A stretch of DNA of 64,000 bases, taken from Rutpela maculata. Lineage: Eukaryota > Arthropoda > Insecta > Coleoptera > Cerambycidae. This document shows positions 29,649 to 40,509 of the stretch, in pieces. Under the pieces are notes generated by a model. It did no database searches. It was not told where the DNA came from and saw only the letters and a program-made list of their open reading frames with translations. Within the stretch, counting starts at the first letter, position 1. Each line of letters starts with the position of its first letter. A program made the translations under genes and the position numbers. The DNA lies in contig OW386292.2 in assembly GCA_936432065.2 (NCBI GenBank), forward strand, positions 99,963,829 to 100,027,828, read 5' to 3'.

Positions 29649-31655
29649 TTGTATGGCAGAAGACAGTCTACTGAACCAGTAGAGCTGTTCATTTCACAGA
29701 AAGTTTCCTTGCATAACAGGCTGAACCCAACGGTAGAGGATACCGAATTGGTGGACATCATCGTCGAATTGTTGTTACCAGAAATAAGGACAGCACTTAG
29801 GGGAATTTATATCGAAAATATGGATCACCTCGCTAAAATTGCTGCAGAAATTGAAATGGACTTGCGGGACATTAAGAAATTACCTGCAAGTACACAACAA
29901 TCAGTAGCACGACAAATTAATCCACAACCAAGGGAACCCCGGGCTGTGACCCAAGCTCCACCAAGCTCAAGCCTCGAACCGTGCCGAACGGCGCCTGCGC
30001 AGACTAGCCAGGCGAGAGGAAATGTAAACAACCCCCTCTACCCATGCAGACATTGTGGGGGAAATCATTTTAATAGGGACTGCCCGCAGAATCGGCAGCC
30101 AGTTCCAGAAGATACGCCATCCGGAGTGAATCGACGTGCCTTGTTAGAAAGTGAACCTATAGACACTAATAAGCAAATAGTGAGAAATATGCCAACAATT
30201 GTGAATAGTGCGGATATTCTCGAAACCCCTTCAGAGAAAGACATGGCTTTGCCGCGAGTGCGCGTGAAGGTAAATGGACAAGAATTATGGGCCGTATTGG
30301 ACACTGGCGCGAATTTTACAATCATAAAACAATCCTTGTTGAAAATATCACAATTACCAGAACGCAAAGTTCCTGTGCGGGTTGCAAATGGGCAGGTTGA
30401 AGAAGCTTATGGGCCGATGCCCCTACGCATGTATATTGACGAACATTTGATGCTTGTACAAGTGTACGCGTTACCCGAGTTACATGAAAGTGTTTTACTG
30501 GGCGCCGATTGGCTAAAGGCTGAGAAGGCCACACTCGATTACGCCACGCAAATAGTAACATATGGTGCGACGGAACGTTATCATACGAAGTGGGTATACG
30601 ACCCACGACAAACGACTAGTGAGAGCACGGAACGAACCGCTTCACCAGCAAAAGAACCAACGACAAGGCCAGCAAAGGAACCGCCGGTTGTTGCCGCTTC
30701 CGCACATACCACACGGGCGCCTCCACCCCGATTACAGGTGACGAACCTGCAGATGTCATGTGATAAGAAAGTAAATGAGGTAAACCCTCCAGCCCGAGAA
30801 ATGGGACAATCATCTTCACAGCGAGAGGGGTCAACAAGAAGAGTCCCTCTTGCACTGACTAAACCGGCTTCAATGCCAAAATTAGAACTAGCCGCAACCT
30901 TGTGGGGACAAATCGTGCAAATTCAGCAACACTCCCCTGATTTTAGGAACCTCGTTCTAGTATGGAAACAAACCCAGAACCGGGACCCGCAAAAGTTACC
31001 TCCGTGGAAGCAAGACCTTCAGCGGGATTACTTGCTGCGAGATGGTTTATTCTGGTATGTGCGCCACGATAGGCGCGCATTGGTAGTACCCTACCAAAAA
31101 AGAAGCGAGGTAATCGACCAGTACCGTTATTTGACGAAAACCTTGCACTACAGTGAAATCACGAACCAGATCCGAGAGAAGTATTATTGGCCAGGAATGA
31201 CGAATAACATTCGCTCTCGATTATGCGCCATGGAACATGTGCCAAAGGACACCCGCGCCTCTCCCAGTTCAGAACTCTTAGTGAAAGTGCATCCTCCAGA
31301 ACATTCATATTGTGAGTGCGCGTGCCGCGGTCCGGGCACCTCCCAAGCAAGCACCAAGTGCACGACAGCAAAAGCCACGGAATCGACGACCTTGCCGATA
31401 AATCTGGGAAACGTTCCGTCACGAATCGAGCTGCTACCAGGAAACGTAAAAACCGGTGGTAGCGCTAATCTAACATGGAATGAGCAGAAAATGCTAAGTG
31501 CGCCCCCTCGTCCATTACCGGTGACGCAGTCACCATGGACCCCAAATAACATGGACCAACCTATTCTCGAAGACCCTGATGCCGCCATACTCCGGCCATC
31601 GGTGATTCCAACCCCGTCGACAGTTCGCGGCCGCTTGCGAGCTCGCCGGCCATAA
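29649..31655 (+). CDS. E2 Gag C-terminus, retropepsin, integrase zinc-finger remnant and tail
   Basis: A 668-aa open frame. Residues ~1-80 look like the end of capsid, ~131-145 form a Cys/His knuckle CRHCGGNHFNRDC, and ~217-290 a retropepsin with LDTGANF and VLLGADWL. RT and RNase H are absent. Residues ~495-525 resemble the integrase N-terminal zinc domain (H...H...YYWPGM...C), and the sequence then jumps to a Pro-rich C-terminal tail ending RGRLRARRP. Two large deletions thus left the frame open. The protease could still process Gag; the other domains would have to be supplied by another copy. Confidence 0.75.
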   Translation: MYGRRQSTEPVELFISQKVSLHNRLNPTVEDTELVDIIVELLLPEIRTALRGIYIENMDHLAKIAAEIEMDLRDIKKLPASTQQSVARQINPQPREPRAVTQAPPSSSLEPCRTAPAQTSQARGNVNNPLYPCRHCGGNHFNRDCPQNRQPVPEDTPSGVNRRALLESEPIDTNKQIVRNMPTIVNSADILETPSEKDMALPRVRVKVNGQELWAVLDTGANFTIIKQSLLKISQLPERKVPVRVANGQVEEAYGPMPLRMYIDEHLMLVQVYALPELHESVLLGADWLKAEKATLDYATQIVTYGATERYHTKWVYDPRQTTSESTERTASPAKEPTTRPAKEPPVVAASAHTTRAPPPRLQVTNLQMSCDKKVNEVNPPAREMGQSSSQREGSTRRVPLALTKPASMPKLELAATLWGQIVQIQQHSPDFRNLVLVWKQTQNRDPQKLPPWKQDLQRDYLLRDGLFWYVRHDRRALVVPYQKRSEVIDQYRYLTKTLHYSEITNQIREKYYWPGMTNNIRSRLCAMEHVPKDTRASPSSELLVKVHPPEHSYCECACRGPGTSQASTKCTTAKATESTTLPINLGNVPSRIELLPGNVKTGGSANLTWNEQKMLSAPPRPLPVTQSPWTPNNMDQPILEDPDAAILRPSVIPTPSTVRGRLRARRP

Positions 31656-32695
31656 ATTAATCTTTATCATTATTTTAACTAGGAGGCATTGCTCCTAGAT
31701 TGCCGATTGGCCACTTCATTATTATTTCGTTTACCGGCGCATCCGCCAATTTTATTTTCATATTTTCATCCTGTATAGGGATTATTTCATATATTTAACC
31801 TATATTCTAAATATTATTATCCAATATTATCTACTTACCCAGGAGGCATTGCTCCTAACATTATCAAACATTATTATTTTGGCAAATTGCCATTTATTTT
31901 CTTATCAACATTTCATCGAGTATGTACTTACCTTATATACTTAACTCATTATTTACTGGCCAAGAAATTATTTTCTTATTTTCCATTTTACCCGCCAGTA
32001 ACTTCTGCCATAATTTCCATTTTCAATCTCATTTCTCGAGTTCCCAGTAGGAAACCCTGCTGCGAATTCCGATCTCAAATTTTCTATTAACTTCGGTACA
32101 AACATGATTCTTTGTACATTTTCCCCTCCATGTGCACGAGCCCAGCTTTGGCCAGAGATTCTGCAAAGCTGATGTTCAATAGTCCTGTCGTGGGATGGGC
32201 CAAACCCTGCCCCACGTCTCTACAACAAGGACCAACAATCCCGCCGAGGTTCTAGGTTGGAGATACCTAACCTCCGATGGGCAACTTGGGATCCCTTCGA
32301 ACACAACCCAGATGAAGCCAGCATACCGCGTATGTGAACTCGCTATGCCAAAAGGCAAATCTCTGTTGTAAATCACATTCCATTAAATAGTTAAGTAAAG
32401 TACCTTATGTACTGAAAATCATGTTTGCAATTATTTATTTTCTGTGTTTTGTACTGACAAATATTTAGCTGCGCATAGTAGGTCAAATATTTAGTTTATT
32501 TCTAAGTTAGCTTTGTATCAAAGGTAGCCAAAATTCACCAGTCATTTCGAAACCTAGTACGGTAAATTTACCTTAAAAAAATCCAGCTTTGAAATTTTTG
32601 CAATAGTCCGGTCAAATTAATTTTCAAATTTAGCCCGGGCAAATGTAACCTTTAGTTTTCTCATCTCCCGAAATTTTGCCTTTCCGGCAGGGTGG
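31656..32695 (+). promoter_or_regulatory. E2 3' UTR with structured elements and PPT
   Basis: A 1-kb non-coding stretch conserved in E1, E2 and E3. It holds GCATTG-loop hairpins at 31681-31696 and 31841-31856, a hairpin CAGTAGGAAACCCTGCTG near 32045-32062 and the conserved TGTCGTGGGATGGGCC block. The purine-rich GGCAGGGTGG directly precedes the LTR. RNA export, packaging or stability functions are possible but inferred. Confidence 0.65.
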
Positions 32696-33960
32696 TGTTA
32701 TAGTCGGAAAGAAATTAGGCTGACCAATCAGAACGCCGCATTCCCCTCAAGTCAAGTATAAAACTGATGGACGCCCTAAGCCGCTATCAGTTTCTCGAAG
32801 TAGACAATCCACGTCACTTCGAAGCTCGATCAACTTTAATTTCAGGCTATCTGGCCTATCTGGGCATCATCCCACACCTTTATTATTTTCGGAACCATCT
32901 AGTTCCATTTCATTTCATGTTATCTGGCATGTAAACCCATCATAAACATCACCAAGGACCTACATTCAGCTAGGACACCGGCTTATTTCATTACATACTG
33001 ATGAAGTCACACATAAAACCACTGCTGCAGTAGTGCTTTTAGTAAATGCGCGATTTCATTTATCGAACAGCCGCGAGACGCGAAAGTTAGGGAAAGTTTG
33101 GCTACCTTGACCCAGGTGAATTTAAATTAATATAAGGTATTACTCGACACGAGATTTTAATTTTCAAGTGAATCCTTTCTTTCCCAATCCCGCCAGAGCT
33201 GGGTTAAACCCCCTCAGCTCCTAGGAGGACAAGCAGGTAGCAACAAATAAAATAATTCTAAAACTAGCATGAGGTCTCGCACCGTCTTATTTTCTTTCCT
33301 AAAGTGAATTAAACTAAAGTGCCTTCTAAGACAGGACATAAAGGTAACATTCATAAACTCTAACCTGGGTAGGGAGGCCGTCAGCCTGCAGCCCCAGTAA
33401 TTTAAGACAATCAGTGTTATTGAACTCTCTGTGGAGGTTCAACCTCAGATACATTGACCTAGGTCGGGGCCCTCTGCCTGCCGGCACCTCGTGATTCAAA
33501 TTTTACCAGAACTCTCTGCTGAGGTTCTTTACAGGACAAAGACTTTGTTCACTTGCTGGCCCTCTTCAAGGGAGTCCACAGGTGTAACGTAGAGTCAGTG
33601 CCTCTAGACTTTAAGCCAGGAGAAGCCGGCCGAGCAGAGCAGAAAGTGAATTTTTTCTATGTACATTTATTGCAGCTTTGACGCAGGGTTCCAGTCATGC
33701 AGCAGGGTGTGATCGCTTGTGTGGCGTAGGTTTATTCATTTGCTAGTATTCACAAGGCCTACAGGTGCCTTGTAGAGGTAAATTTGCATAAACAAGTAAC
33801 ACAAGCCGTCCCACCGCAATGCACCACAAAAATTTGCCAAATTGTCTGTAACTTTTGTATGTCAAAAAATTCTAAACTTCTGTAAAGTGAAAACGTCGTT
33901 CTAACACGCGTGATAAGCATCCCCGTGGAGCCCGCAGTGCTCATCATGTTATTAACGCCG

Positions 33961-34737
33961 CATTTAAACGATTTACGCGGTCATAAGTCAATTTTTCAAA
34001 ATGGAATAGTGTAAAAAGCAAACGGCTAGTTGGGATAGGAGACTAGTCCGAGAATAATACCCGACCCCTTCCACTTCTCTGCCGTGCACTCCGCCTATAC
34101 AGGGTAAGTCGGATTGCGATCGTCTTGGTTGGTGTATGTGTCTGTTTTCGGCGTTTGTGTGAATTCATAAATTTTAACAGTGAATATTTTTAATTCTACT
34201 TTTATCTCGGAAGTGATAGTGATGGGTTTTGATATGGCAGGTAAAAATGCACTAACTATAATATAATTTCGATTATTTTTATAATTTTAAGGTTAGGTTT
34301 TAGTATTTGTTATACTTCCAAGTTAGATCCAGCTGTACTCTTTAATACAGTCGAAAGTTTGAAGTCTTTAGCAGTGACTAATCAAAAAATTAGCCGCGGA
34401 AAAGCACGGATAAGTGCTATTAGGGTACTTTTTTATTAAGGTAGATTCATTAAAAAAAATTTGTATATAAAGTCTTATGCATTTTAAAAGAATGTATTTT
34501 TGTTTTAGGTTCACAAGGTCCCTCGGGAGTAAGATGTGTGACCCGAAAACATTTGTTCGAACGTGAATATGAAAATATTTTGTCTGACGAATGTTAGCAT
34601 TTTTTTTGTTACTTTTTTACATTAAATACGCCTGAACCAAACACTGAGAGCTTTGTTTTATTCAGTAATATTGTTTAGAACAGATAAAGACCAAGAAATA
34701 TTTTTGGCCGCGTAGATCATTCAAATACCCGTATGTG
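33961..34737 (+). mobile_element. 777-bp non-autonomous DNA transposon inside the E2 LTR
   Basis: It interrupts the LTR at GTTATTAACGCCG. The host bases CGCCG occur on both sides (33956-33960 and 34738-34742), suggesting a 5-bp duplication. The ends share an imperfect inverted repeat: the left ATTTAAACGATTTACGCGG matches the right end read in reverse, offset by about 10 bp. The superfamily is not identified. Confidence 0.65.
34222..34597 (+). CDS. Two-exon 35-aa mini-gene inside the 777-bp transposon
   Basis: Exon 1 (34222-34240) begins MGFDMA and ends in GCAG before GTAAAA. The 268-bp intron ends in TTGTTTTAG at 34508. Exon 2 (34509-34597) keeps the frame for 29 codons to TAG and looks coding (Arg, Lys and Glu-rich, with two Cys). 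A possible 5'-UTR donor GGGTAAGT lies at 34102-34108. It may be what remains of a transposase first exon fused to the last. Unrecognised. Confidence 0.3.
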
Positions 34738-34962
34738 CGCCGTTCGCAAAAATTGCAACCTGAGGTACGACACTTTGCAATTCCACCAAAGTCCAACCCC
34801 AGCAATTAAACTTCGTTTCAACGCAAGCTTTGCTTCGTAGCAAGAGTACAAGCACTCCTACAAGACAGATTTCGGCGTACTTTTGAATTTCTTAAAGACA
34901 GATTTCGACGTACTTTCGAAAATTTCTCGGCTACAGTTTCCTAGTGCGGTCCGCGTTTCACG

Positions 34963-35405
34963 ATGTCTCGCGTCAGCAGCAGCACGGACACTGTCCCTGA
35001 ACATCTCCAACAGGACTGGGAAGCCCTAAACCAAGATCCAGCGCTACGATTCTTTCTCCGCGACTGGACACCGAGTCTACAAACCACTGCTGTGTCGAGC
35101 CCACGCAGAAGGCAATTTTCCCCACAAACAAATTCCGGGCACAACGCCAATGAAGAAAGGGAACCAGAAGCACGCGTCGAGCGATCTGGGAGGCAAGCAA
35201 GCCTGACCCTAATGACGAGGCCGCTCCACTCCAGCCATGGTGCAAAAGGAAGCGCAGGCTTCTTCGAGCTCCAGCGACGCGCCGCTCCGGGAAGCGCACA
35301 ACCAGATGCGCGAAGACGCCAGGGATGCACGAACGCAAAGGCTCAACCCGGCGCTCTCACCATTAAACCGAAACACCCCCCGAACGTTTCCCCCCGCCGA
35401 AGACA
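34963..35405 (+). pseudogene. LTR-encoded gag N-terminus (E2 3' LTR), internally deleted
   Basis: Starts MSRVSSSTDTVPEH; similar to the E2 5' copy but a deletion near 35255 changes the frame. The frame runs on into the next LTR to 35475 by chance. Confidence 0.75.
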
Positions 35406-35409
35406 AGCC
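35406..35409. other. AGCC target-site duplication between E2 and E3
   Basis: The same four bases as at 26936-26939, between an LTR CA end and an LTR TG start. Confidence 0.7.
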
Positions 35410-36836
35410 TGTTATAGTCCGGCCAATTTTAGCGCTGGCCAATCAGAATGCTTCATTTCAGGAAGCCCAGTGTAAATAAATTAAAACGAGACTCTGATGC
35501 ATTATCAGTTTCTCGCGGTCTACCACAGCGTGTACATCGTTGGAACTCGATCATTTCTTATTTTCCATTTCTCTGCCACCGAGGGAGCCCAGAGCGGTAA
35601 CCTCAGCTGGTTCAACTTTATTTATTTCATTATACATACTGATGAAGTGATTTTACACATTTCTCCAGCCCAACAGCTAGGACTTCCAAGTTAATTTCGT
35701 ACATACTGATGAAGCCATGAAGAAACCATTACTGCAGTAATTGTTTTAAAGTGTCACGCGATTTTAACTATCGAACAGCCGCGAGACGCGAAAGTTAGGG
35801 GAAGTTTGGCTATCCTGGCTAGGTGGAACTTAAATTAATATAAGGTATTATTCGAAACGAGCTTTAATTAATTCAGAGTGCAATCCTTTCTTTTCCTTTT
35901 CCTACCAGAGCTGGGTTAAACCCCCTCAGCTCCTAGGAGGACAAGCTGAAATCAAGAAATAAATTCTAAAACCGAGCATAAGGTCTCGCAACGTCTTTAT
36001 TTTCTTTCCCAAAGTGAATTTAAACTAAAGTGCTTAAGGACAGGACTTCAAGGTAACATTCACAAACTCTAACCTGGGTAGGGGGGCCGTCAGCCTGCAG
36101 CCCCAGTAAATTCAGACAATCAGTGTTATTGAACTCTCTGTGGAGGTTCAACCTCAGATAAATTGACCTAGGTCGGGGCCATCTGCCTGCCGGCACCTAG
36201 TGATTTTAAAATTACAAAAACTCTCTGCTGAGGTTCTTTACAGGACAAAGACTTTGTTAACTTGCTAGCCCTCTTCAAGGGAATCCACAAGTGTAACGTA
36301 GAGTCAGTGCTTTCAGACTATCACGCAGCAGCAGGGGAGCAGAGCAGATTAGTGAAAATTTTATGTAAAATTTTATTGCAGCTTGAAGCAGAGTTCCAGT
36401 CCTGCGAAAGGGGTGTGATCGCTTGTGCAGAGTCGGTTGACTTGAGTACTAGCATTCACCAGGCCTAAGGTGCCCTGTAGAAGTCACTAACGTCAACAAG
36501 TAGCACAAGCCGTCCCACTGCTTGCACCACGAAATTTTGTAAATTGTCTGTAACTTTTGAACCATACAAATTTCTCACTGTCTGTAAAGTGCAATTTTCA
36601 TTCTAACGTAAGTGGACATCATCCCCGAAGAGCCCGCGCGGCTACCTACGTTATTAACGAAAATTTTCAAAAGTGTTTCCGTTGGGGGCCAAAAATTAAG
36701 TCCAGCTCTCAACACTCAAACTTTGTTTCAACGCAAGCTTCGCTTCGTAATAAGAGTACAAGCACTCTTACAAGCCAAGACACAACTTACAACATCATCT
36801 TCCGCGGGGTACGAGTGAATTAGTTTTGATCTATTG
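35410..36836 (+). repeat. E3 5' LTR, 3' part deleted
   Basis: TGTTATAG start, promoter and leader present. Similarity to other LTRs ends at GAGTGAATTAGTTTT near 36836, before the gag start. Confidence 0.8.
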
Positions 36837-37027
36837 ATCTATTTATGTATCTTTAATCTATGTATTTATGTATTAATTTAATGACTTGTCTATTGTCCAT
36901 GTATTTTTCTTTTTTAGCGTTTCTCTTTGTATTGTCTGACTTGCCATATATACATGTACGTATCTAAAATGGTCAATAAATTACTATTACTATTACTACT
37001 ACTACTACTACTATTACTATTACTTGT
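36837..37027 (+). mobile_element. Foreign tail with ATT/ACT microsatellite
   Basis: About 140 bp of AT-rich sequence ends in TCAATAAATTACTATTACT and about 50 bp of ATT/ACT triplets (36977-37025). This looks like the 3' end of a non-LTR element with a microsatellite tail. Its insertion or a recombination removed gag and most of pol from E3. Confidence 0.45.
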
Positions 37028-37394
37028 TGGACGCTTGGTAGACATTGAGGAGGAGCCCTCCGAATCACCCTATTGCGATTGTGCTACCAGAGGACCCAGT
37101 ACCTCCGCAGCATGTGCCCGGTGCAGCGGGGCACCAACGAACACCCCGGCGCGGGAAGAGAAGCCGCCTATTAGCCTCGTAAATCCTTTGCCACGAGTAC
37201 GACGAACCCCAGCGACGCTGTCTGGAAACGAGCAACGAATGCTGAAACCCAGCAGCCTAATGAACGAACCTGTTCCCATGCATATCCCTGGTTGGAAGTA
37301 TATACCAGGCCTATCCCGTGAGGAGACCCTCCGGTCAACCACCGATCCAACCAATCGTCCGGCTCTCAGCAATCCGAGGCCGAGGACGGTATGA
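37028..37394 (+). pseudogene. E3 polyprotein C-terminal tail
   Basis: From about 37030 the frame ending at 37394 matches the E2 tail: the SPYCDCATRGPST block corresponds to SYCECACRGPGT, followed by a Pro/Thr/Arg-rich stretch with NEQRML and IPGWKYIPG. The ATG at 36927 lies in the foreign tail, so it is not the native start. Two CxC-type Cys pairs are conserved between the units, suggesting a small metal-binding motif. Confidence 0.6.
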
Positions 37395-38485
37395 TCGCAG
37401 GTAAAAAAAAAAAAATTTTTCGGCAGTACGGTAGGCATTGCTACCACACCGCCCTACCATATCCTATAATCATCATACTTTATTCTTAGGAGGCATTGCT
37501 CCTAAAACACCATTTTATTTGTTATTATCGGCACATTCGCCAACATTTTATTTATTTTGTACCTTATTTCGTCCTATACAGGGATTATTAACCATTATGC
37601 ATTATCGTGCACCACATGATGAAAATATTTACTTACCCCAGGAGGCATTGCTCCTGTTTAGCCAATTGGCAATTTATTTTATTTATTTTCTTATAAGAAA
37701 TTATTATGTTTAATACTTACCTTATACTTACCTTATTTACTGGCCCAGTTTATTTTATTTTCCATTAAATCCGCCAGTAACTTCTGCCATAATTTCCATT
37801 TTCAATCTCGTTTCTCGAGTTCCCAGTAGGAAACCCTGCTGCGAACTTCAGTCTTTTAAAAAAAATTTTTTTTTAATTAACTTTTGTGCAAGCTTGAAAA
37901 CTTGTACATTTCACCTCTCCGTGTGTACGACTCCAGCTTGGGTCAGTGATCTGCCAAGTTGATGAGCAACAGTCCTGTCGTGGGATGGGCCAACCCCTGC
38001 CCCACGTCTCTACAAAAGGGCCAACAATCCCGTCGAGGTTCAGACTGGAGATGCCTTGCCTCCGAAGGGCAACTTGTGACCACATCGCACACAACCCAGG
38101 TGAAGACATCGACTCGCGATTTATTGTAAAATCCGTAATCATTTCACTTTCTTGTGCAATTATTTATTTAAGTAAAGTGCCTTATGTACTAGGTTATATT
38201 TGCAATATATTTTACTACATGTTTTGTACTGACAAATATTTAGCTGCGCCCAGTTAGGTGAAATATTTAACTTAAATTTTAAGGTAGATTTTGTATCACA
38301 TGATAGCCAAAATTCGCCAGTCGTATCGAAAACTAGTACGGTCAATTTTAACCAAGAAAATTTTCGAACTTCAAAAATTTCATTAGTCCGGTCAACATTT
38401 CTCCAAATTTAGTCCGGTCAAATTTCACTTCAAATTTTCTTTTCGTTTTCGACACTCCCGAAATTTTGCCTTCCCGGCAGGGTGG
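37395..38485 (+). promoter_or_regulatory. E3 3' UTR with hairpins and PPT
   Basis: The same plan as in E2. Hairpins with a GCATTG loop are at 37430-37445 (stem GGTAG/CTACC), 37488-37503 and 37640-37655 (stem AGGAG/CTCCT). The CAGTAGG...CCTGCTG hairpin lies near 37823-37840. GGCAGGGTGG precedes the LTR at 38486. Confidence 0.65.
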
Positions 38486-40505
38486 TGTTATAGTCCGGCC
38501 AATTTTAGCGCTGGCCAATCAGAATGCTTCATCTCAGGAAGCCCAAGTATAAATTAAAACGCGACTCTGATGCATTATCAGTCTCTCGCGGTCTACCACA
38601 GCGTGTACATTGTTGGAACTCGATCAATTTCTTATTTTCCATTTCTTTGCCACCGAGGGAGCCCAGAGCGGTAACCTCAGCTGGTTCAACTTTATTTATT
38701 TCATTATACATACTGATGAAGTGATTTTACACATTTCTCCAGCCCAACAGCTAGGACTTCCAAGTTAATTTCGTACATACTGATGAAGCCATCAAGAAAC
38801 CATTACTGCAGTAATTGTTTTAAAGTGTCACGCGATTTTAACTATCGAACAGCCGCGAGACGCGAAAGTTAGGGGAAGTTTGGCTATCCTGGCTAGGTGG
38901 AACTTAAATTAATATAAGGTATTATTGGAAACGAGCTTTAATTAATTCAGAGTGCAATCCTTTCTTTTCCTTTTCCTACCAGAGCTGGGTTAAACCCCCT
39001 CAGCTCCTAGGACAAGCTGAAATCAAGAAATAAATTCTAAAACCGAGCATAAGGTCTCGCAACGTCTTTATTTTCTTTCCCAAAGTGAATTTAAACTAAA
39101 GTGCCTAAGGACAGGACTTCAAGGTAACATTCACAAACTCTAACCTGGGTAGCGGGGCCGTCAGCCTGCAGCCCCAGTAAATTCAGACAATCAGTGTTAT
39201 TGAACTCTCTGTGGAGGTTCAACCTCAGATACATTGATCTTGGTCGGGGCCATCTGCCTGCCGGCACCTAGTGATTTTAAAATTACAAGAACTCTCTGCT
39301 GAGGTTCTTTACAGGACAAAGACTTTGTTAACTTGCTAGCCCTCTTTAAGGGAGTCCACAAGTGTAACGTAGTCAGTGCTTTCAGACTGTCACGCAGCAG
39401 CAGGGGAGCAGAGCAGATTAGTGAAAATTTTATGTAAAATTTTATTGCAGCTTGACGCAGAGTTTCAGTCCTGCGAAAGGGGTATGATCGCTTGTGCAGC
39501 GTCGGTTGACTTGAGTACTAGCATTCACCAGGCCTAAGGTGCCCTGTAGAAGTCACTAACGTCAACAAGTAGCACAAGCCGTACCACTGCTTGCACCACG
39601 AAATTTTGTAAATTGTCTGTAACTTTTGAACCATACAAATTTCTCACTGTCTGTAAAGTGCAATTTTCATTCTAACGTAAGTGGACATCATCCCCGAAGA
39701 GCCCGCGCGGCTACCTACGTTATTAACGAAAATTTTCAAAACTGTTTCCGTTGGGGGCCAAAAATTAAGTCCAGCTCTCAACACTCAAACTTCGTTTCAA
39801 CGCAAGCTTCGCTTCGTAATAAGAGTACAAGCACTCTTACAAGCCAAGACACAACTTACAACATCATCTTCCGCGGGGTACGAGTGAATTAGTTTTCCTC
39901 GTACCTACAAAGACGAATTTCGGCGTACTTCTGAATTTCTCAGACAGATTTCGACGTACTTTCGAAAAATTTCTCGGCTACAGTTTCCTAGTGCGGTCCG
40001 CATTTCACGATGTCGCGCGCCAGCAGCAGCACGGACACTGTCCCCGAACACCTCCAACAGGACTGGGAAAACTTAAATCAAGATCCAGCGCTACGATTTT
40101 TTCTACGTGACTGGACACCAAGCCTACAAACCACTGCTGTGTCGAGCCCACGCAGAAGACAATTTTCTCCGCAACGCCGAAGAAGAAAGGGAACCAGAAG
40201 CAGGCGTCGGGCGAGCTGGGAGGCCGGAAGGTCTGACCCTAACGACGAGATCGCTCCACTCCAGCCATAGCGTAAAAGAAAGCGCAGGCTCGAGTCAGAC
40301 CGGTGCAACGCAGATGCCGCAAGGCATAATCTTCGGAGAGAGAGTGTGAGCGGTTCCCTATTCTAGCCACAGCGACGCGCCGCTACGAGAGGTGCACACC
40401 CCGGTGCAAGACGTCGACGGGACTGCGCAAGCGCAGAGGCTCAACCCGGCGCTCTCACCATTGCAAAGCCCAACACCCCCAAAAGTTTCCCCCACGCCGA
40501 AGACA
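38486..40505 (+). repeat. E3 3' LTR (2.02 kb)
   Basis: TGTTATAG...GAAGACA, with TATAAAT at 38548-38554 and TCAGT at 38578-38582 (30-bp spacing). Followed by AGCC and then non-element sequence. Confidence 0.85.
40010..40505 (+). pseudogene. LTR-encoded gag N-terminus (E3 3' LTR), frameshifted
   Basis: Starts MSRASSSTDTVPEH at 40010. A small deletion near 40170-40180 shifts the frame (stop 40270), and similarity continues in another frame (40107-40349). Confidence 0.7.
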
Positions 40506-40509
40506 AGCC
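40506..40509. other. AGCC target-site duplication at the right end of E3
   Basis: Follows the CA end of the last LTR and precedes unrelated sequence (GATTCTACGGCTCG), which fixes the right boundary of the array. Confidence 0.75.

Larger units (their letters stand above)
26940..35405 (+). mobile_element. LTR retrotransposon E2 (Ty3/gypsy-like, RT deleted)
   Basis: Complete by ends: a 5' LTR 26940-28989, an internal region with gag, retropepsin and an integrase remnant, and a 3' LTR 32696-35405 that contains a 777-bp insertion. It is flanked on both sides by AGCC. RT, RNase H and the integrase core are missing, so the copy is non-autonomous. The sequence after the 5' LTR (TGTCGCGCAACTC) is not a standard TGG primer-binding site. 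Confidence 0.82.
32696..35405 (+). repeat. E2 3' LTR, interrupted by a 777-bp element
   Basis: TGTTATAG...GAAGACA. Without the insertion at 33961-34737 it is about 1.93 kb. A block with the duplicated TACAA/GACAGA segment (near 34860) and part of the gag start (near 35255) is deleted relative to the 5' LTR. Confidence 0.85.
35410..40505 (+). mobile_element. LTR retrotransposon E3, internally deleted
   Basis: A 5' LTR cut at ~36836, a foreign tail with an ATT/ACT microsatellite, a short polyprotein C-terminus, a 3' UTR and a full 3' LTR. Flanked by AGCC on both sides; 5.1 kb. The 5' LTR (GTCCGGCCAATTTTAGCGCTGG subtype) matches the E3 3' LTR better than the E2 LTRs, as expected for two LTRs of one insertion. 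Confidence 0.8.

Noticed and set aside
36927..37030. ATG 36927 as a native start of the E3 C-terminal protein
   Set aside because: It lies in the foreign microsatellite-tailed sequence, not in the LTR element.
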